Source: Clostridiales bacterium
Lineage (GTDB): Bacteria; Bacillota; Clostridia; Oscillospirales; CAG-272
NCBI GenBank assembly: GCA_022793655.1
Contig: JAAWDG010000007.1
Span: forward strand, 1 to 64,000
Length of the DNA: 64,000 nt
Reading direction: 5' to 3'
Both the position numbers and the translations under genes were made by a program. Below the pieces are notes generated by a model. That model did not search any database, was not told the origin of the DNA, and worked only from the letters and a program-made list of their open reading frames with translations. Positions 53,577 to 62,363 of this stretch are shown here, piece after piece; position 1 is the stretch's first letter, and every line of letters starts with the position of its first letter.

Positions 53577-54279
53577 TGTGTTTTTATGTTTAGTAGTTCT
53601 TTGGTGCTGTATAAGCGGATATCGAAAAGGCTTTGCTCATTCGTTCTTGAGCCTTGCCGGTTTTATCATTGCGCTTGTTGTAGCGTCGCTTTTTTCAGCG
53701 GCATTATCCGGCTGGTTAAATGATCAATATATAGAAAAAAATGTGCAGAATGTCATTTATGATGGTATCAATACCGCGTTTGAAGATAGCGATGGTCAGC
53801 AGGTTGGTGAAAAGCTGTTTAGTGCGGTGGATCGCTTTGTATTTGGCGGTGATCAGAATACACAGGCGTATGTTGACCAAATCGAAGGGGAGGGGCAGAG
53901 TGCTATTTTGCGTGTGTCGGGCGAATTAGCCAGCGCGATATCACATCCTTTATGCGATTCACTAGCCTTTTTGCTGTTGTTTTTAGCAGCTTTAATTGTG
54001 CTTAAAATTATTACTGTTTTAATTGATCATATATGCAGACTGCCGCTATTAAAACAGGCAAATCAAGTAGTGGGATTATTGTTTGGTGTGCTTGTCGGCT
54101 TGCTGTATGCTATGCTGCTTTCTCGTATATTTATTAGCATTTTGCCATGGCTTTCTCAGGCGGCTGGGCATCTATTTAGTACCGATTTAGTAGAACAAGC
54201 ACATGTACTCAAATTTTTCAGTGCCTTTAATTTGTTTAAGGGAATTATATCTGGCCTTGCTGGCTTCATTTATTCATGA
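53548..54279 (+). CDS. CvpA-family membrane protein
   Basis: 243 residues from ATG 53548 (GGGGAGG upstream). Four membrane segments; the N-terminal pattern VIDVFLCLVVLWCCISGYRKGFAHSFLSLAGFI is typical of CvpA. The family is linked to colicin V production and envelope stress tolerance. Between the DUF5711 gene and clpE. Confidence 0.88.
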   Translation: MTTITAIVIDVFLCLVVLWCCISGYRKGFAHSFLSLAGFIIALVVASLFSAALSGWLNDQYIEKNVQNVIYDGINTAFEDSDGQQVGEKLFSAVDRFVFGGDQNTQAYVDQIEGEGQSAILRVSGELASAISHPLCDSLAFLLLFLAALIVLKIITVLIDHICRLPLLKQANQVVGLLFGVLVGLLYAMLLSRIFISILPWLSQAAGHLFSTDLVEQAHVLKFFSAFNLFKGIISGLAGFIYS

Positions 54280-54341
54280 TACTTGGTAAACGGATTTTCG
54301 TTCAAATAATATTCGACAAAACAAAGGAGTAACGGTTTAGT

Positions 54342-56618
54342 ATGGATTTGTGCGCACGTTGTCATAAGAGATATGCGGTTGTCTATATTCAGCGTATAGA
54401 GAACAACGAGACAAAAAGTGAGGGAATTTGCTTAAAATGTGCCAAAGAGTTAGGCATTAAGCCCATTGATGAAATGATGAGTAAAATGGGGATTAATGAG
54501 GAAGACATAGATCGCTTGGATGATGAGATGGAGGGGTTGATTGCTTCTGGAGAACTCTTGCCTGATGAGGATGGCGAGGGGAGAGCGCCTGCGGTTGATT
54601 TCAGTAAGATCTTTGGTGGTTTTGGTTCTTCTGATAAAAAAGAGGATACCAAGAAGGACAAAACTAAAAAGAATAAAGAGCCAAAGAAAAAGTTTTTGAC
54701 TGAGTATTGTCTGGATCTAACCAAAAAGGCAAGAGATGGTGAATTGGATGCCATCATAGGCAGAGAACGAGAGATTGGCCGCTTGATTCAAATTTTGTGT
54801 CGGCGTCAAAAAAATAATCCCTGTTTAATTGGTGAGCCGGGTGTGGGTAAAACAGCCATCGCGGAGGCTCTTTCGCAAAGAATTGCCGCAGGTCAGGTGC
54901 CGTATAAACTAAAGGATAAAGAAGTACATTTGGTTGATTTGACCTCTTTAGTAGCCGGCACACAATTTAGAGGACAGTTTGAGCAGCGTATCAAGGGTTT
55001 GATTAACGAGGTTAAAAAATTAGGCAATATCATTTTGGTTATCGATGAGGTTCATAGTATAGTTGGTGCAGGTGACGCCGAAGGCAGTATGAATGCAGCT
55101 AATATCTTAAAACCGGCTTTATCTAGGGGTGAGATTCAGTTAATTGGTGCGACAACGCTGGCTGAATATCGCAAATATATTGAAAAAGATTCGGCGTTAG
55201 AACGTCGTTTTCAACCGATTGTGGTGGAAGAGCCATCGGTTGAGGATTCGATTAACATGCTGACGGGTATTAAAGGTTACTATGAAACGTTTCACGGTAT
55301 TCGCATTCCGGAAGAAACAGTACGCCGCGCTGTGCTGTTGGCAGAAAGATATATTACTGATCGTTTTTTGCCGGATAAGGCAATTGATTTGTTAGATGAG
55401 GCCAGCGCTTATTTAGCACTGCACTCACCCGTTATCGAAGAATTAAACGAAGTGGTTGACCGCATGGGTGCTTTAAAATTGCAAAGAGAAGCGATTGAGT
55501 CACAAGGCGATCTGGAAGATGAGAACGCCCAAGAGCGATATCGCTTGTTAGCTGATTGCAAGGCAGAGGAGTTGCGCCTGCAAAGCGAGTATGACCGTTT
55601 AACCGACCAACAAGAGCATGTTCGTTTAAGTGATGCTGATTTGGCGCAGGTGATTGAGATTTGGACGGGCATTCCCGCAGCGAATATTACCGAGCATGAG
55701 TTTGATAAAATTGATAAATTAGAGCAAAAGCTAAGAGAACGAATTATCGGGCAGGATGAGGCCATTCGCGCGCTGAGCTGTGCGATTAAACGCAATCGGG
55801 CAGGGGTTTCCTATAAAAAGAAACCAGTTTCCTTTATTTTTGCCGGTCCAACAGGCGTGGGCAAGACAGAATTAGTCAAAACTTTGGCAAGTGAATTATT
55901 TGATTCTCCTGAGACATTAATTCGCTTAGACATGTCAGAATTTATGGAGAAACATTCGGTGTCGCGCATGATTGGAGCGCCTCCCGGTTATGTTGGCTAT
56001 GATGACGCGGGGCAGCTCACCGAAAAAATTCGACGCAAGCCGTATTCAGTCGTATTATTTGATGAGATTGAAAAAGCGCATCCTGATGTGATGAATGTGT
56101 TGCTGCAAATTTTGGATGACGGCAGAGTAACCGATTCACACGGAAAACAAGTAAATTTTGAAAACACTGTGATTGTGATGACAACAAACGCTGGCTCCAA
56201 TCTCAATACAAATGCCGCCGGTTTTTCAGAAAAAGCAGGCGCTAATTCAAAAGACCGAACCATGAAAGCACTGTCTGATTTTTTAAGGCCAGAGTTTTTA
56301 AATCGAGTTGATGAAGTAATTACGTTTAATTCTTTGAATGAAGAAGATTTTGCACGTATTGCCGGTATCATGCTAAATGAGTTGAAAACGGCGTTAGCTG
56401 AAAAAGGGATTGTAGTTTCCTATACTGAGGCCGCCGCCGCATATATTGCGAGTGAGTCGTTTAGTATTAAATTTGGCGCTCGCAATATGCGTCGCTTTAT
56501 TCAAACAAAAGTGGAGGATGAGGTTGCTTCTCAGATTATTGCCGGTCATGGCCGTGCGATACAAACCATTACAATTGACTGTAAAGAGGGAAAAGAATTA
56601 GAGATTCATTGTATATAA
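54342..56618 (+). CDS. clpE: ClpE-type AAA+ unfoldase with N-terminal zinc finger
   Basis: 758 residues. A C4 zinc finger opens the protein (Cys4, Cys7, Cys30, Cys33), then an acidic linker and a Lys-rich stretch (about 90-122). D1 has GEPGVGKT and VIDEVHS; a middle coiled coil lies at about 370-430; D2 has GPTGVGKT and LFDEIEKAH. NAAGFSEKA in D2 corresponds to the ClpP-docking loop (GF type). It would feed proteins to ClpP, in the manner of ClpE with its zinc finger. It lacks the Clp-N repeats of ClpC. The next gene begins on the base after the stop. Confidence 0.9.
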   Translation: MDLCARCHKRYAVVYIQRIENNETKSEGICLKCAKELGIKPIDEMMSKMGINEEDIDRLDDEMEGLIASGELLPDEDGEGRAPAVDFSKIFGGFGSSDKKEDTKKDKTKKNKEPKKKFLTEYCLDLTKKARDGELDAIIGREREIGRLIQILCRRQKNNPCLIGEPGVGKTAIAEALSQRIAAGQVPYKLKDKEVHLVDLTSLVAGTQFRGQFEQRIKGLINEVKKLGNIILVIDEVHSIVGAGDAEGSMNAANILKPALSRGEIQLIGATTLAEYRKYIEKDSALERRFQPIVVEEPSVEDSINMLTGIKGYYETFHGIRIPEETVRRAVLLAERYITDRFLPDKAIDLLDEASAYLALHSPVIEELNEVVDRMGALKLQREAIESQGDLEDENAQERYRLLADCKAEELRLQSEYDRLTDQQEHVRLSDADLAQVIEIWTGIPAANITEHEFDKIDKLEQKLRERIIGQDEAIRALSCAIKRNRAGVSYKKKPVSFIFAGPTGVGKTELVKTLASELFDSPETLIRLDMSEFMEKHSVSRMIGAPPGYVGYDDAGQLTEKIRRKPYSVVLFDEIEKAHPDVMNVLLQILDDGRVTDSHGKQVNFENTVIVMTTNAGSNLNTNAAGFSEKAGANSKDRTMKALSDFLRPEFLNRVDEVITFNSLNEEDFARIAGIMLNELKTALAEKGIVVSYTEAAAAYIASESFSIKFGARNMRRFIQTKVEDEVASQIIAGHGRAIQTITIDCKEGKELEIHCI

Positions 56619-59600
56619 ATGAACAAATGGTATAATGCAGCGATAGGCGAAGTACTGTCTATGCTGAAAAGTAATCAATATGCAGGTCTTAAGAAAAAAG
56701 ACGCTAAAAAAAGGCTGACGAGGGACGGGAAAAATAATATTTACCCCGTCCCTAAGGGTTATTTCCGTGAATATCTTTTACATATGCTGACTGATTTTAC
56801 CTCGGTGCTTTTGCTCATTGCGGCGGTTCTTTGTATTGTGTTAGAGCATAATCGCTCGGCTGTCGTCATGGCGGTGACAATTTTGATCAGCTATTCTTTT
56901 TGCGCGCTTGTTTATATACGGGCGCAGAAAGTATTAGAAAATATGGGCGGATTTGCTCTTCCCGTGGCTAAAGTGATGCGTGATGCGCGTCTTTATTTAG
57001 TACGCTGTGAGCAGCTTGTAAAGGGTGATATCGTTTTTTTAAGTGCTGGTGACGTGGTGCCTGCTGATGTACGATTGTTAGAAAGTGACGCGCTGGTGAT
57101 TGATGAAACCTTATTATTCAACAGCGCTGCCGTACATAAAGATGCGCATTTTTTGTCCGATGGGTCGATTGATGCGAGTGAACAAAAAAATATAGCTTTT
57201 GCTTCTACTGTAGTGCTATATGGATCGGCTAAGGGGGTTGTAGCGGCTACTGGTCAGGAAACCGTTGTGAGTCGATTGAAAAAGAACAAACCGATTCTTT
57301 CACACGACAAGCTAAGAGTGCTCGAACGATTGCGCAAAGTTTGCAGCATTTGGAGTCTTGTTATGCTTGCACTTGTATTTGTGCTGACGGCTCTTTCTCT
57401 TTTTTTGGGGCGAGGGAGTTTGTTTGTATCGATGCTTTCTCTTTTATCGTTGGCGGTCGCTTCTATGGCGGAGCTGTATATGGCGTTTGGCTATATTGTG
57501 GTGGCCAGCGGTATATTTAGTGCGCTTAGACAATATAAGGATGTCAATGCGGGTGCTTTGATTAAGAATTCCGCTAAGCTGGATGAGATTCGGCGTATCT
57601 CTTGCGTCATTGCACCTAAAGACGGTTGTTTTGTAGTGGACGAGTTATCCGTTGAGCAGATTTATTGTGATGATATTCTTTATGGCGTAAAAGACAAAGG
57701 TTTTCTTAAAACTTGCGGTGCTATGTTAGAATATGCCGTTATATCAACGGGAATCTACGGCGCCAAAAATTTAGTCAACATGAATAGCATTAGCAGTCTT
57801 GTCTATTCGACCGAAGAAGAGGCAATTATTTCTTTGGCGCAGGAATACGCGCTGTATAATTATAATTTGGATAAAAAATTTCCCTTATTAGAACATCGAG
57901 CAGCGGATGAGACCAATCCCTTTGATACATCGTTAGTTTCAAGAGCGGGTGAAAATTTGGTTGTCATAAGGGGCGATGCGATTGAACTGATTTATAAATG
58001 TACCCATTGCAGACGGGCGGGTGGCCAAGAGGTGCTTTCTGCACATGAGACGAATGAACTGTTGTTAGCAGCCAATCGAATGGCGATTGGCGGTTACCGC
58101 GTATGCGGTATTGCGACCAAAGGAACGAGTGTCATGAATCTGAAGCTCTTGTCTAAAGCCCAGCAAAGACTGACTTTTGAAGGATTTATTGTTTTCAGGG
58201 AAAGTCTTTTGCCGGACGCGGCTAAAAATATCAAGTTGTGCGAAGAAGCGGGTATTAAGGTGATTATGTTTGCCGATACAATATGTGAGCATAACCGTTA
58301 TACAGCCAGGGCACTGGGCGTCATGAAAAATGATGAAGAGATTATGACTGGCAAGATCTTAGATCAAATGGATGAAGGCGTATTCGTTGCGAATGCAAGG
58401 CATTATTCACTATATGAAGGACTATCAATCAAACAGAAACGAAAAGTAATTAATATGCTTCAATTGGCAGGCGAAAACGTGGCTTATTTAGGGGGGCGCG
58501 TCGAAGAAAGTTCTTTGCTTGGTGAAGCAAATGTGGGGTATTGCCAATCACTTACACTTTCTGCCCGTGCTGATCGTGGTGGAATTGATTCGCTGAACCG
58601 AGATATCCCCATTCTTCATAAATCAACAGGCAGTGGTTCAGGGCGCGGCTGTGATGCCTTGAAATTAAAGGCCGATGTTATCGTTTCAATGGCAGATTGT
58701 GCGGGACGTGGCGGCTTTAATGCGATGGTAAAATCGATTCGTGTGGCCAAAAGCGTGTTTGAAAATTTATATCATATGCTCGGTTATTTGGTTTCAGCGC
58801 AAGCAGCCCGATTGATTTTAGTGATTTTTTCAATATTTTCAAATATAGCTATTTTTTCTCCAGTGCAAATTATTGTAAGTGGGTTAATCATTGATTTTGC
58901 CACTGTGATGGTTTTTGCTTTTGATCAGCCTAAAAAAAATGCCCTGGCGGAGAGCGAAAAGACATTGTCCCAGCCTTTTGGTTTGCGGCATGGATTTGTA
59001 CAGTCGATAGGTTTTGCGGCAATATGGGCTGTCCTGATTGCGGTGAGCGTGTTGTTGGCTGCTTATTTTGCTGTTGATACAGGAACGGTGGCTTTTTTCA
59101 GTTTTTTGTTGACACAGCTTGTCATGGTGAGTGAATGTAGAAGTGAAAAAAGCATTTTTCGCTCAGGAAAAGGATTTAATAATGTATACGCTTTCTTTTT
59201 AACGCTGGTTTTATCATTTATGGCGTTGATTGGCCTGAATACAGAAATTTCTTCGTTGGTCGATGTACAAATATTGACGGTTCCAACGTTGGTATTGTGT
59301 GTGATAGTGCCGGTAATCATGCTGATTGGCTGTGAATTTTATAAACTCTATCTCAATCATCGAAAGAAAAGTGATGTCCCAGCTGATTCAGTGCAAGAGC
59401 CAAGAGACCAAGCGGATAATGATTCAGTTTCAACGGATATGGATTCTTCAAATAAGAGAAAAAATTTGAAGAAAAAGAAACATAAAGATAAAACTGAAGC
59501 TTTTATTGAAAAAAACTTTGCAGAACAAGAGATCCCAACACGCGAAGAATCACCCGAGGACGCCTTGTTTCCGGTACTGGATGAAGAAACAAAGCGAGAA

Positions 59601-59840
59601 CTTGTGTTTTTGTCTGTGAAATGCGGTATTACCGAAATGGATATCGCGGCATGGGGGAGCGATGCACCGGAGTATGATGAATTGGCAGAAATAATAGCCG
59701 ATTCCATTCGGCCGGATTCATCGGTAGAAGTCATTGCAACGGTTGTGATTGCTTCGCTTAGTGCCAAGAAAATTAGCGGTGTTTCGTTTGATACTTGCAT
59801 GCAGTGCGCCGAACAAATTAGAGAAAATATGATGTTATAA
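56619..59840 (+). CDS. P-type ATPase homologue lacking catalytic motifs (pseudoenzyme)
   Basis: 1073 residues. The overall plan is that of a P2-type cation ATPase: N-terminal cation_ATPase_N-like part, membrane pairs at about 58-98, 245-305, and a C-terminal helix set at 715-935. The A-domain strand GDIVFLSAGDVVPADVRLLESDALVIDE is well kept. But the TGES loop reads FNSAAVHK, the phosphorylation motif DKTGT reads APKDGCFV (332-338), the TM4 PEGLP is AELYM, TGD is FADT (551-554), and GDGxND is GGRVEESS. A Lys-rich linker (about 960-978) and a 90-residue helical tail are added. The frame is intact. It abuts clpE with no gap, so both are probably made together. Confidence 0.85.
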   Translation: MNKWYNAAIGEVLSMLKSNQYAGLKKKDAKKRLTRDGKNNIYPVPKGYFREYLLHMLTDFTSVLLLIAAVLCIVLEHNRSAVVMAVTILISYSFCALVYIRAQKVLENMGGFALPVAKVMRDARLYLVRCEQLVKGDIVFLSAGDVVPADVRLLESDALVIDETLLFNSAAVHKDAHFLSDGSIDASEQKNIAFASTVVLYGSAKGVVAATGQETVVSRLKKNKPILSHDKLRVLERLRKVCSIWSLVMLALVFVLTALSLFLGRGSLFVSMLSLLSLAVASMAELYMAFGYIVVASGIFSALRQYKDVNAGALIKNSAKLDEIRRISCVIAPKDGCFVVDELSVEQIYCDDILYGVKDKGFLKTCGAMLEYAVISTGIYGAKNLVNMNSISSLVYSTEEEAIISLAQEYALYNYNLDKKFPLLEHRAADETNPFDTSLVSRAGENLVVIRGDAIELIYKCTHCRRAGGQEVLSAHETNELLLAANRMAIGGYRVCGIATKGTSVMNLKLLSKAQQRLTFEGFIVFRESLLPDAAKNIKLCEEAGIKVIMFADTICEHNRYTARALGVMKNDEEIMTGKILDQMDEGVFVANARHYSLYEGLSIKQKRKVINMLQLAGENVAYLGGRVEESSLLGEANVGYCQSLTLSARADRGGIDSLNRDIPILHKSTGSGSGRGCDALKLKADVIVSMADCAGRGGFNAMVKSIRVAKSVFENLYHMLGYLVSAQAARLILVIFSIFSNIAIFSPVQIIVSGLIIDFATVMVFAFDQPKKNALAESEKTLSQPFGLRHGFVQSIGFAAIWAVLIAVSVLLAAYFAVDTGTVAFFSFLLTQLVMVSECRSEKSIFRSGKGFNNVYAFFLTLVLSFMALIGLNTEISSLVDVQILTVPTLVLCVIVPVIMLIGCEFYKLYLNHRKKSDVPADSVQEPRDQADNDSVSTDMDSSNKRKNLKKKKHKDKTEAFIEKNFAEQEIPTREESPEDALFPVLDEETKRELVFLSVKCGITEMDIAAWGSDAPEYDELAEIIADSIRPDSSVEVIATVVIASLSAKKISGVSFDTCMQCAEQIRENMML

Positions 59841-60190
59841 GAATAATCCTTATAGATTATTCTTATAAAGATTGACTTGTCACTATTAGGGGCGGCATTC
59901 CGGCTGTGCCGGAAACGCCAATCTTTACGGTGGTTAAAATGTTTGTTGATACAATAAGAATAACCCTTGCGGGTTATTCTTAGAAAATTTAACTGGCCGT
60001 GCTCCGTACAACCCTGGATAAATCGGCAACGTCGTGGTGGCGGTAAACTTTGTAATACTATAAAATAATCCTTACGAGTTAATCTTAAAAAGTTTACCTT
60101 GCAGTCTGCAGAGCTGCATATCAGCAAAGCTGGAGACGATGAACTTTGAGATAGCTGAAAAGTTTGTTATAAAACAAGACTTGCGGTTTG
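59835..60190 (+). repeat. Structured intergenic element, tandem array B (about 3 units)
   Basis: Unit B1: hairpin 1 with 14-bp stem (59835-59848 / 59855-59868), then outer stem TAAAGATT (59866-59873) / AATCTTTA (59920-59927), GGCG / CGCC, and TTCCGGC-TGT-GCCGGAA (59898-59914). Unit B2: hairpin 1 AAGAATAACCC-TTGC-GGGTTATTCTT (59956-59981), outer stem degenerate. Unit B3: weak hairpin 1 near 60064-60087, outer AAAGTT (about 60079-60084) / AACTTT (about 60142-60147), inner CAGC-AAA-GCTG (60122-60132). Periods are about 117 and 105 bp. A trace of a fourth unit follows. No gene is present here. Confidence 0.7.
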
Positions 60191-60220
60191 CCTTGGGCTG
60201 ATAAAAATTTATGATATAAA

Positions 60221-60250
60221 GAAACAGCTGAGCAAAAGCTCAGCTGTTTC
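60221..60250 (-). terminator. Terminator of the mrp-like gene
   Basis: 13-bp stem GAAACAGCTGAGC / GCTCAGCTGTTTC, loop TTTT on the minus strand, followed by TTTATA. Confidence 0.92.
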
Positions 60251-60254
60251 TTTA

Positions 60255-61073
60255 TTATGCTTCTATTTTGTCAAAAGCGTTATCTAACAGATTGTTATCC
60301 ATCAACTCGAGCATGCCTTTATCGCACAGAGCGGCAAGTTTAGGATCAAGCGGCAGTTTGGCAAGTATATCGATATTATGCTCGATGGCCGCTTCATCAA
60401 TATGGCTTTTGCCGAATAATTCGATTTTTTTACCGCAGTCGGGACACAGCGCATAGCTGTAATTTTCAATCATTCCTAAAATTGGAATATTCATCATGCG
60501 CGCCATGTTGACTGCTTTAGCCACAATCATAGATACTAATTCTTGCGGACTGGTCACGATAATAATGCCGCTTAGCGGAATTGACTGAAAAACAGTTAGC
60601 GGTACATCGCCTGTTCCAGGAGGCATATCAATAAACATATAATCAACATCGCCCCATACGGTGTCTTGCCAAAACTGGTTTACCGTTCCCGAGATTACCG
60701 GACCACGCCAAATGACCGGCATGCTTTCTTCCTGCAGTAGCAGGTTGACAGATACCACTTTAATTCCAGTGGTTGTTTGACAAGGCAGCATTTTACCATT
60801 TTCGTCGGCTTTGATTTTATCTTCTAATTTAAAGATTTTAGGGATGGAAGGCCCTGTAATATCAGCATCTAAAATAGCGGTTTTATAATCCCTGCGCTGG
60901 GCAGTGACCGCCAGCATACTGGTGACCAGTGATTTTCCCACGCCGCCTTTACCGCTGATTACGCCAATTACTTTTCCAATCTTGCTGCCTGTATTGCTTT
61001 CCTTTTTAGCAGGTTTGCAGTCGGAGGAGCAGGTGGAACAATCATGATTGCATTCGTTATTAACGTCTGACAT
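60255..61073 (-). CDS. Mrp/NBP35-family ATP-binding Fe-S carrier
   Basis: 272 residues. An N-terminal Cys cluster (NECNHDCSTCSSDCK) is followed by the deviant Walker A SGKGGVGKS, LDADITGPSIPKIF, and FIDMPPGTGD. CPDCGK near residue 212 is the CxxC that bridges a 4Fe-4S cluster in the dimer. It carries Fe-S clusters to apoproteins. Adjacent to hydrogenase-like Fe-S proteins though on the other strand. Confidence 0.94.
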   Translation of the reverse strand: MSDVNNECNHDCSTCSSDCKPAKKESNTGSKIGKVIGVISGKGGVGKSLVTSMLAVTAQRRDYKTAILDADITGPSIPKIFKLEDKIKADENGKMLPCQTTTGIKVVSVNLLLQEESMPVIWRGPVISGTVNQFWQDTVWGDVDYMFIDMPPGTGDVPLTVFQSIPLSGIIIVTSPQELVSMIVAKAVNMARMMNIPILGMIENYSYALCPDCGKKIELFGKSHIDEAAIEHNIDILAKLPLDPKLAALCDKGMLELMDNNLLDNAFDKIEA

Positions 61074-61511
61074 TATTCATCACTCTCTTTTCTTTATTGA
61101 TTCTTAGTTTATCCACTGAAGCATTATATTATAAGATTCAGCGTAAAGCTGTTTTTTGCATTTTTATACTACTATACCTGACAGAAAAAGTCAACAAATT
61201 TGTTAAAATATGATTATTTAACATGAATCTATGATTGTTTTGCGCCAAGAACTTATAAATTTGGCAGTATATTTTTGAAACGGTAAAAAGTGTGCGTAAG
61301 AAAATATCAAAAATAGCAGGTTTTTTTAGAAAAAGGATAGAAATTTGTGTGTTGATGTGCTATAATACAGTAGGCAAGACGGGTCCTTTTATTCGCCTTG
61401 CCTACTGATTTGTTATTCAGTGAAACCTCTATATTAGGCACAAAAGTATTGTTCGTTTTGTGTGCGGCGCAGTAGTATTTTTCTTATTACAATGCAGAAA
61501 GGATTGTCCAA
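61074..61511. other. Intergenic region before the DRTGG cluster
   Basis: 438 bases, very AT-rich, divergent. It holds the extended -10 and hairpin at 61358-61407 and the ribosome-binding site AGAAAGGA (about 61496-61503). No supported ORF. The promoter of the mrp-like gene should lie near 61100-61200 on the minus strand but is not clear. Confidence 0.5.
61358..61407 (+). promoter_or_regulatory. Extended -10 promoter followed by a leader hairpin
   Basis: TGCTATAAT (61358-61366), then CAGTAGGCAAG (61368-61378) pairing with CTTGCCTACTG (61397-61407), 11 bp with an 18-nt loop. The hairpin stands at the very 5' end of a leader of about 140 nt before the first DRTGG gene and may stabilise or regulate the mRNA. 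Confidence 0.5.
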
Positions 61512-61877
61512 ATGAAAATATCAACGATAGCCAAGTTGCTTGGCGCGCAGATTATATATGGCGATGATATGATGGAAAATGAAGTTCATTCTGCTTGCGG
61601 ATGTGATATGATGAGCGATGTGCTTGCATATGTGAAAGATCAGGCAGTTCTTTTAACAGGCCTTTGTAATCAACAAGTTATACGAACTGCCGAGATGATG
61701 GATATGCGGTGCGTTGTGATGGTTAGAGGGAAAAAACCAACAGAAGATATGTTACAGTTGGCCAAAGAAGCAGGTATTGCCTTATTGACGACTGATCTTA
61801 GAATGTATGTGGCCTGTGGTATTCTTTATGCAAACGGTCTGATGGGCTCGGACAGTAGTGAGGATGGGACAGTCTGA
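61512..61877 (+). CDS. DRTGG-domain protein
   Basis: 121 residues. The DRTGG fold is seen in GAQIIYGDDMMENEVHSACGCDMMSDVLAYV and CVVMVRGKKPTEDMLQLAKEAGIALLTTDLRMY. The domain is linked to CBS and phosphotransacetylase proteins and probably binds a nucleotide or regulates. It overlaps the HATPase gene by one base (TGATG). A second DRTGG gene ends this cluster. Confidence 0.85.
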   Translation: MKISTIAKLLGAQIIYGDDMMENEVHSACGCDMMSDVLAYVKDQAVLLTGLCNQQVIRTAEMMDMRCVVMVRGKKPTEDMLQLAKEAGIALLTTDLRMYVACGILYANGLMGSDSSEDGTV

Positions 61878-62299
61878 TGAGTGAGCGAGTTAGTTTCCAT
61901 TTTGATGTGGATGGCGACAATTTTGCTTCTGCTGGTGAAGCATCGGTTACGATTAAAAAAATTTTGCGCCAGCTAGGTTTATCTCCTGAGGTTATACGCA
62001 GGGTATCTATTGCGATGTACGAAGGGGAGATTAACATGGTGATTCATGCGAACGGCGGCAGCGCCGATGTGCATGTTGATACCGATCAAATTACTATTAT
62101 CTTGGCTGATACGGGGCCGGGCATTGCCGATATAGAACTCGCAATGCAGGCCGGGTACTCAACCGCACCGGATACCGTGCGTTCACTTGGCTTTGGTGCC
62201 GGCATGGGGCTTCCAAACATGAAGCGATATACGGATGAGATGAATATTGATTCGGTTGTCGGCCAAGGCACTACGGTGACAATGGTAGTCAAAATTTAA
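61877..62299 (+). CDS. GHKL/HATPase domain protein (anti-sigma-factor-like)
   Basis: 140 residues, a single HATPase_c domain: N-box EGEINMVIHA, G1 ADTGPGI, G2 GFGAGMGLPNMKR. It is of the RsbW/SpoIIAB size, but no sigma or antagonist gene is adjacent. In this cluster it probably acts with the DRTGG and hydrogenase-like proteins, as a kinase or ATP sensor. Confidence 0.88.
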   Translation: MSERVSFHFDVDGDNFASAGEASVTIKKILRQLGLSPEVIRRVSIAMYEGEINMVIHANGGSADVHVDTDQITIILADTGPGIADIELAMQAGYSTAPDTVRSLGFGAGMGLPNMKRYTDEMNIDSVVGQGTTVTMVVKI

Positions 62300-62363
62300 T
62301 TCTTTGAGGTATCGCTACATAGAATTAATTTAGAATAAAACGCGGAAAGGAATGATTCATGTT

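Noticed and set aside
56619-59840. Explaining the missing ATPase motifs by frameshift or sequencing error
   Set aside because: The frame is open across 1073 codons and the losses are at many separate sites with well-aligned flanks, which frameshifts would not give.
59357-60127. 256-codon minus-strand ORF at the end of the P-type ATPase homologue
   Set aside because: It covers the coding region in antisense and the structured repeats; composition is shadow-like and it has no start signal.
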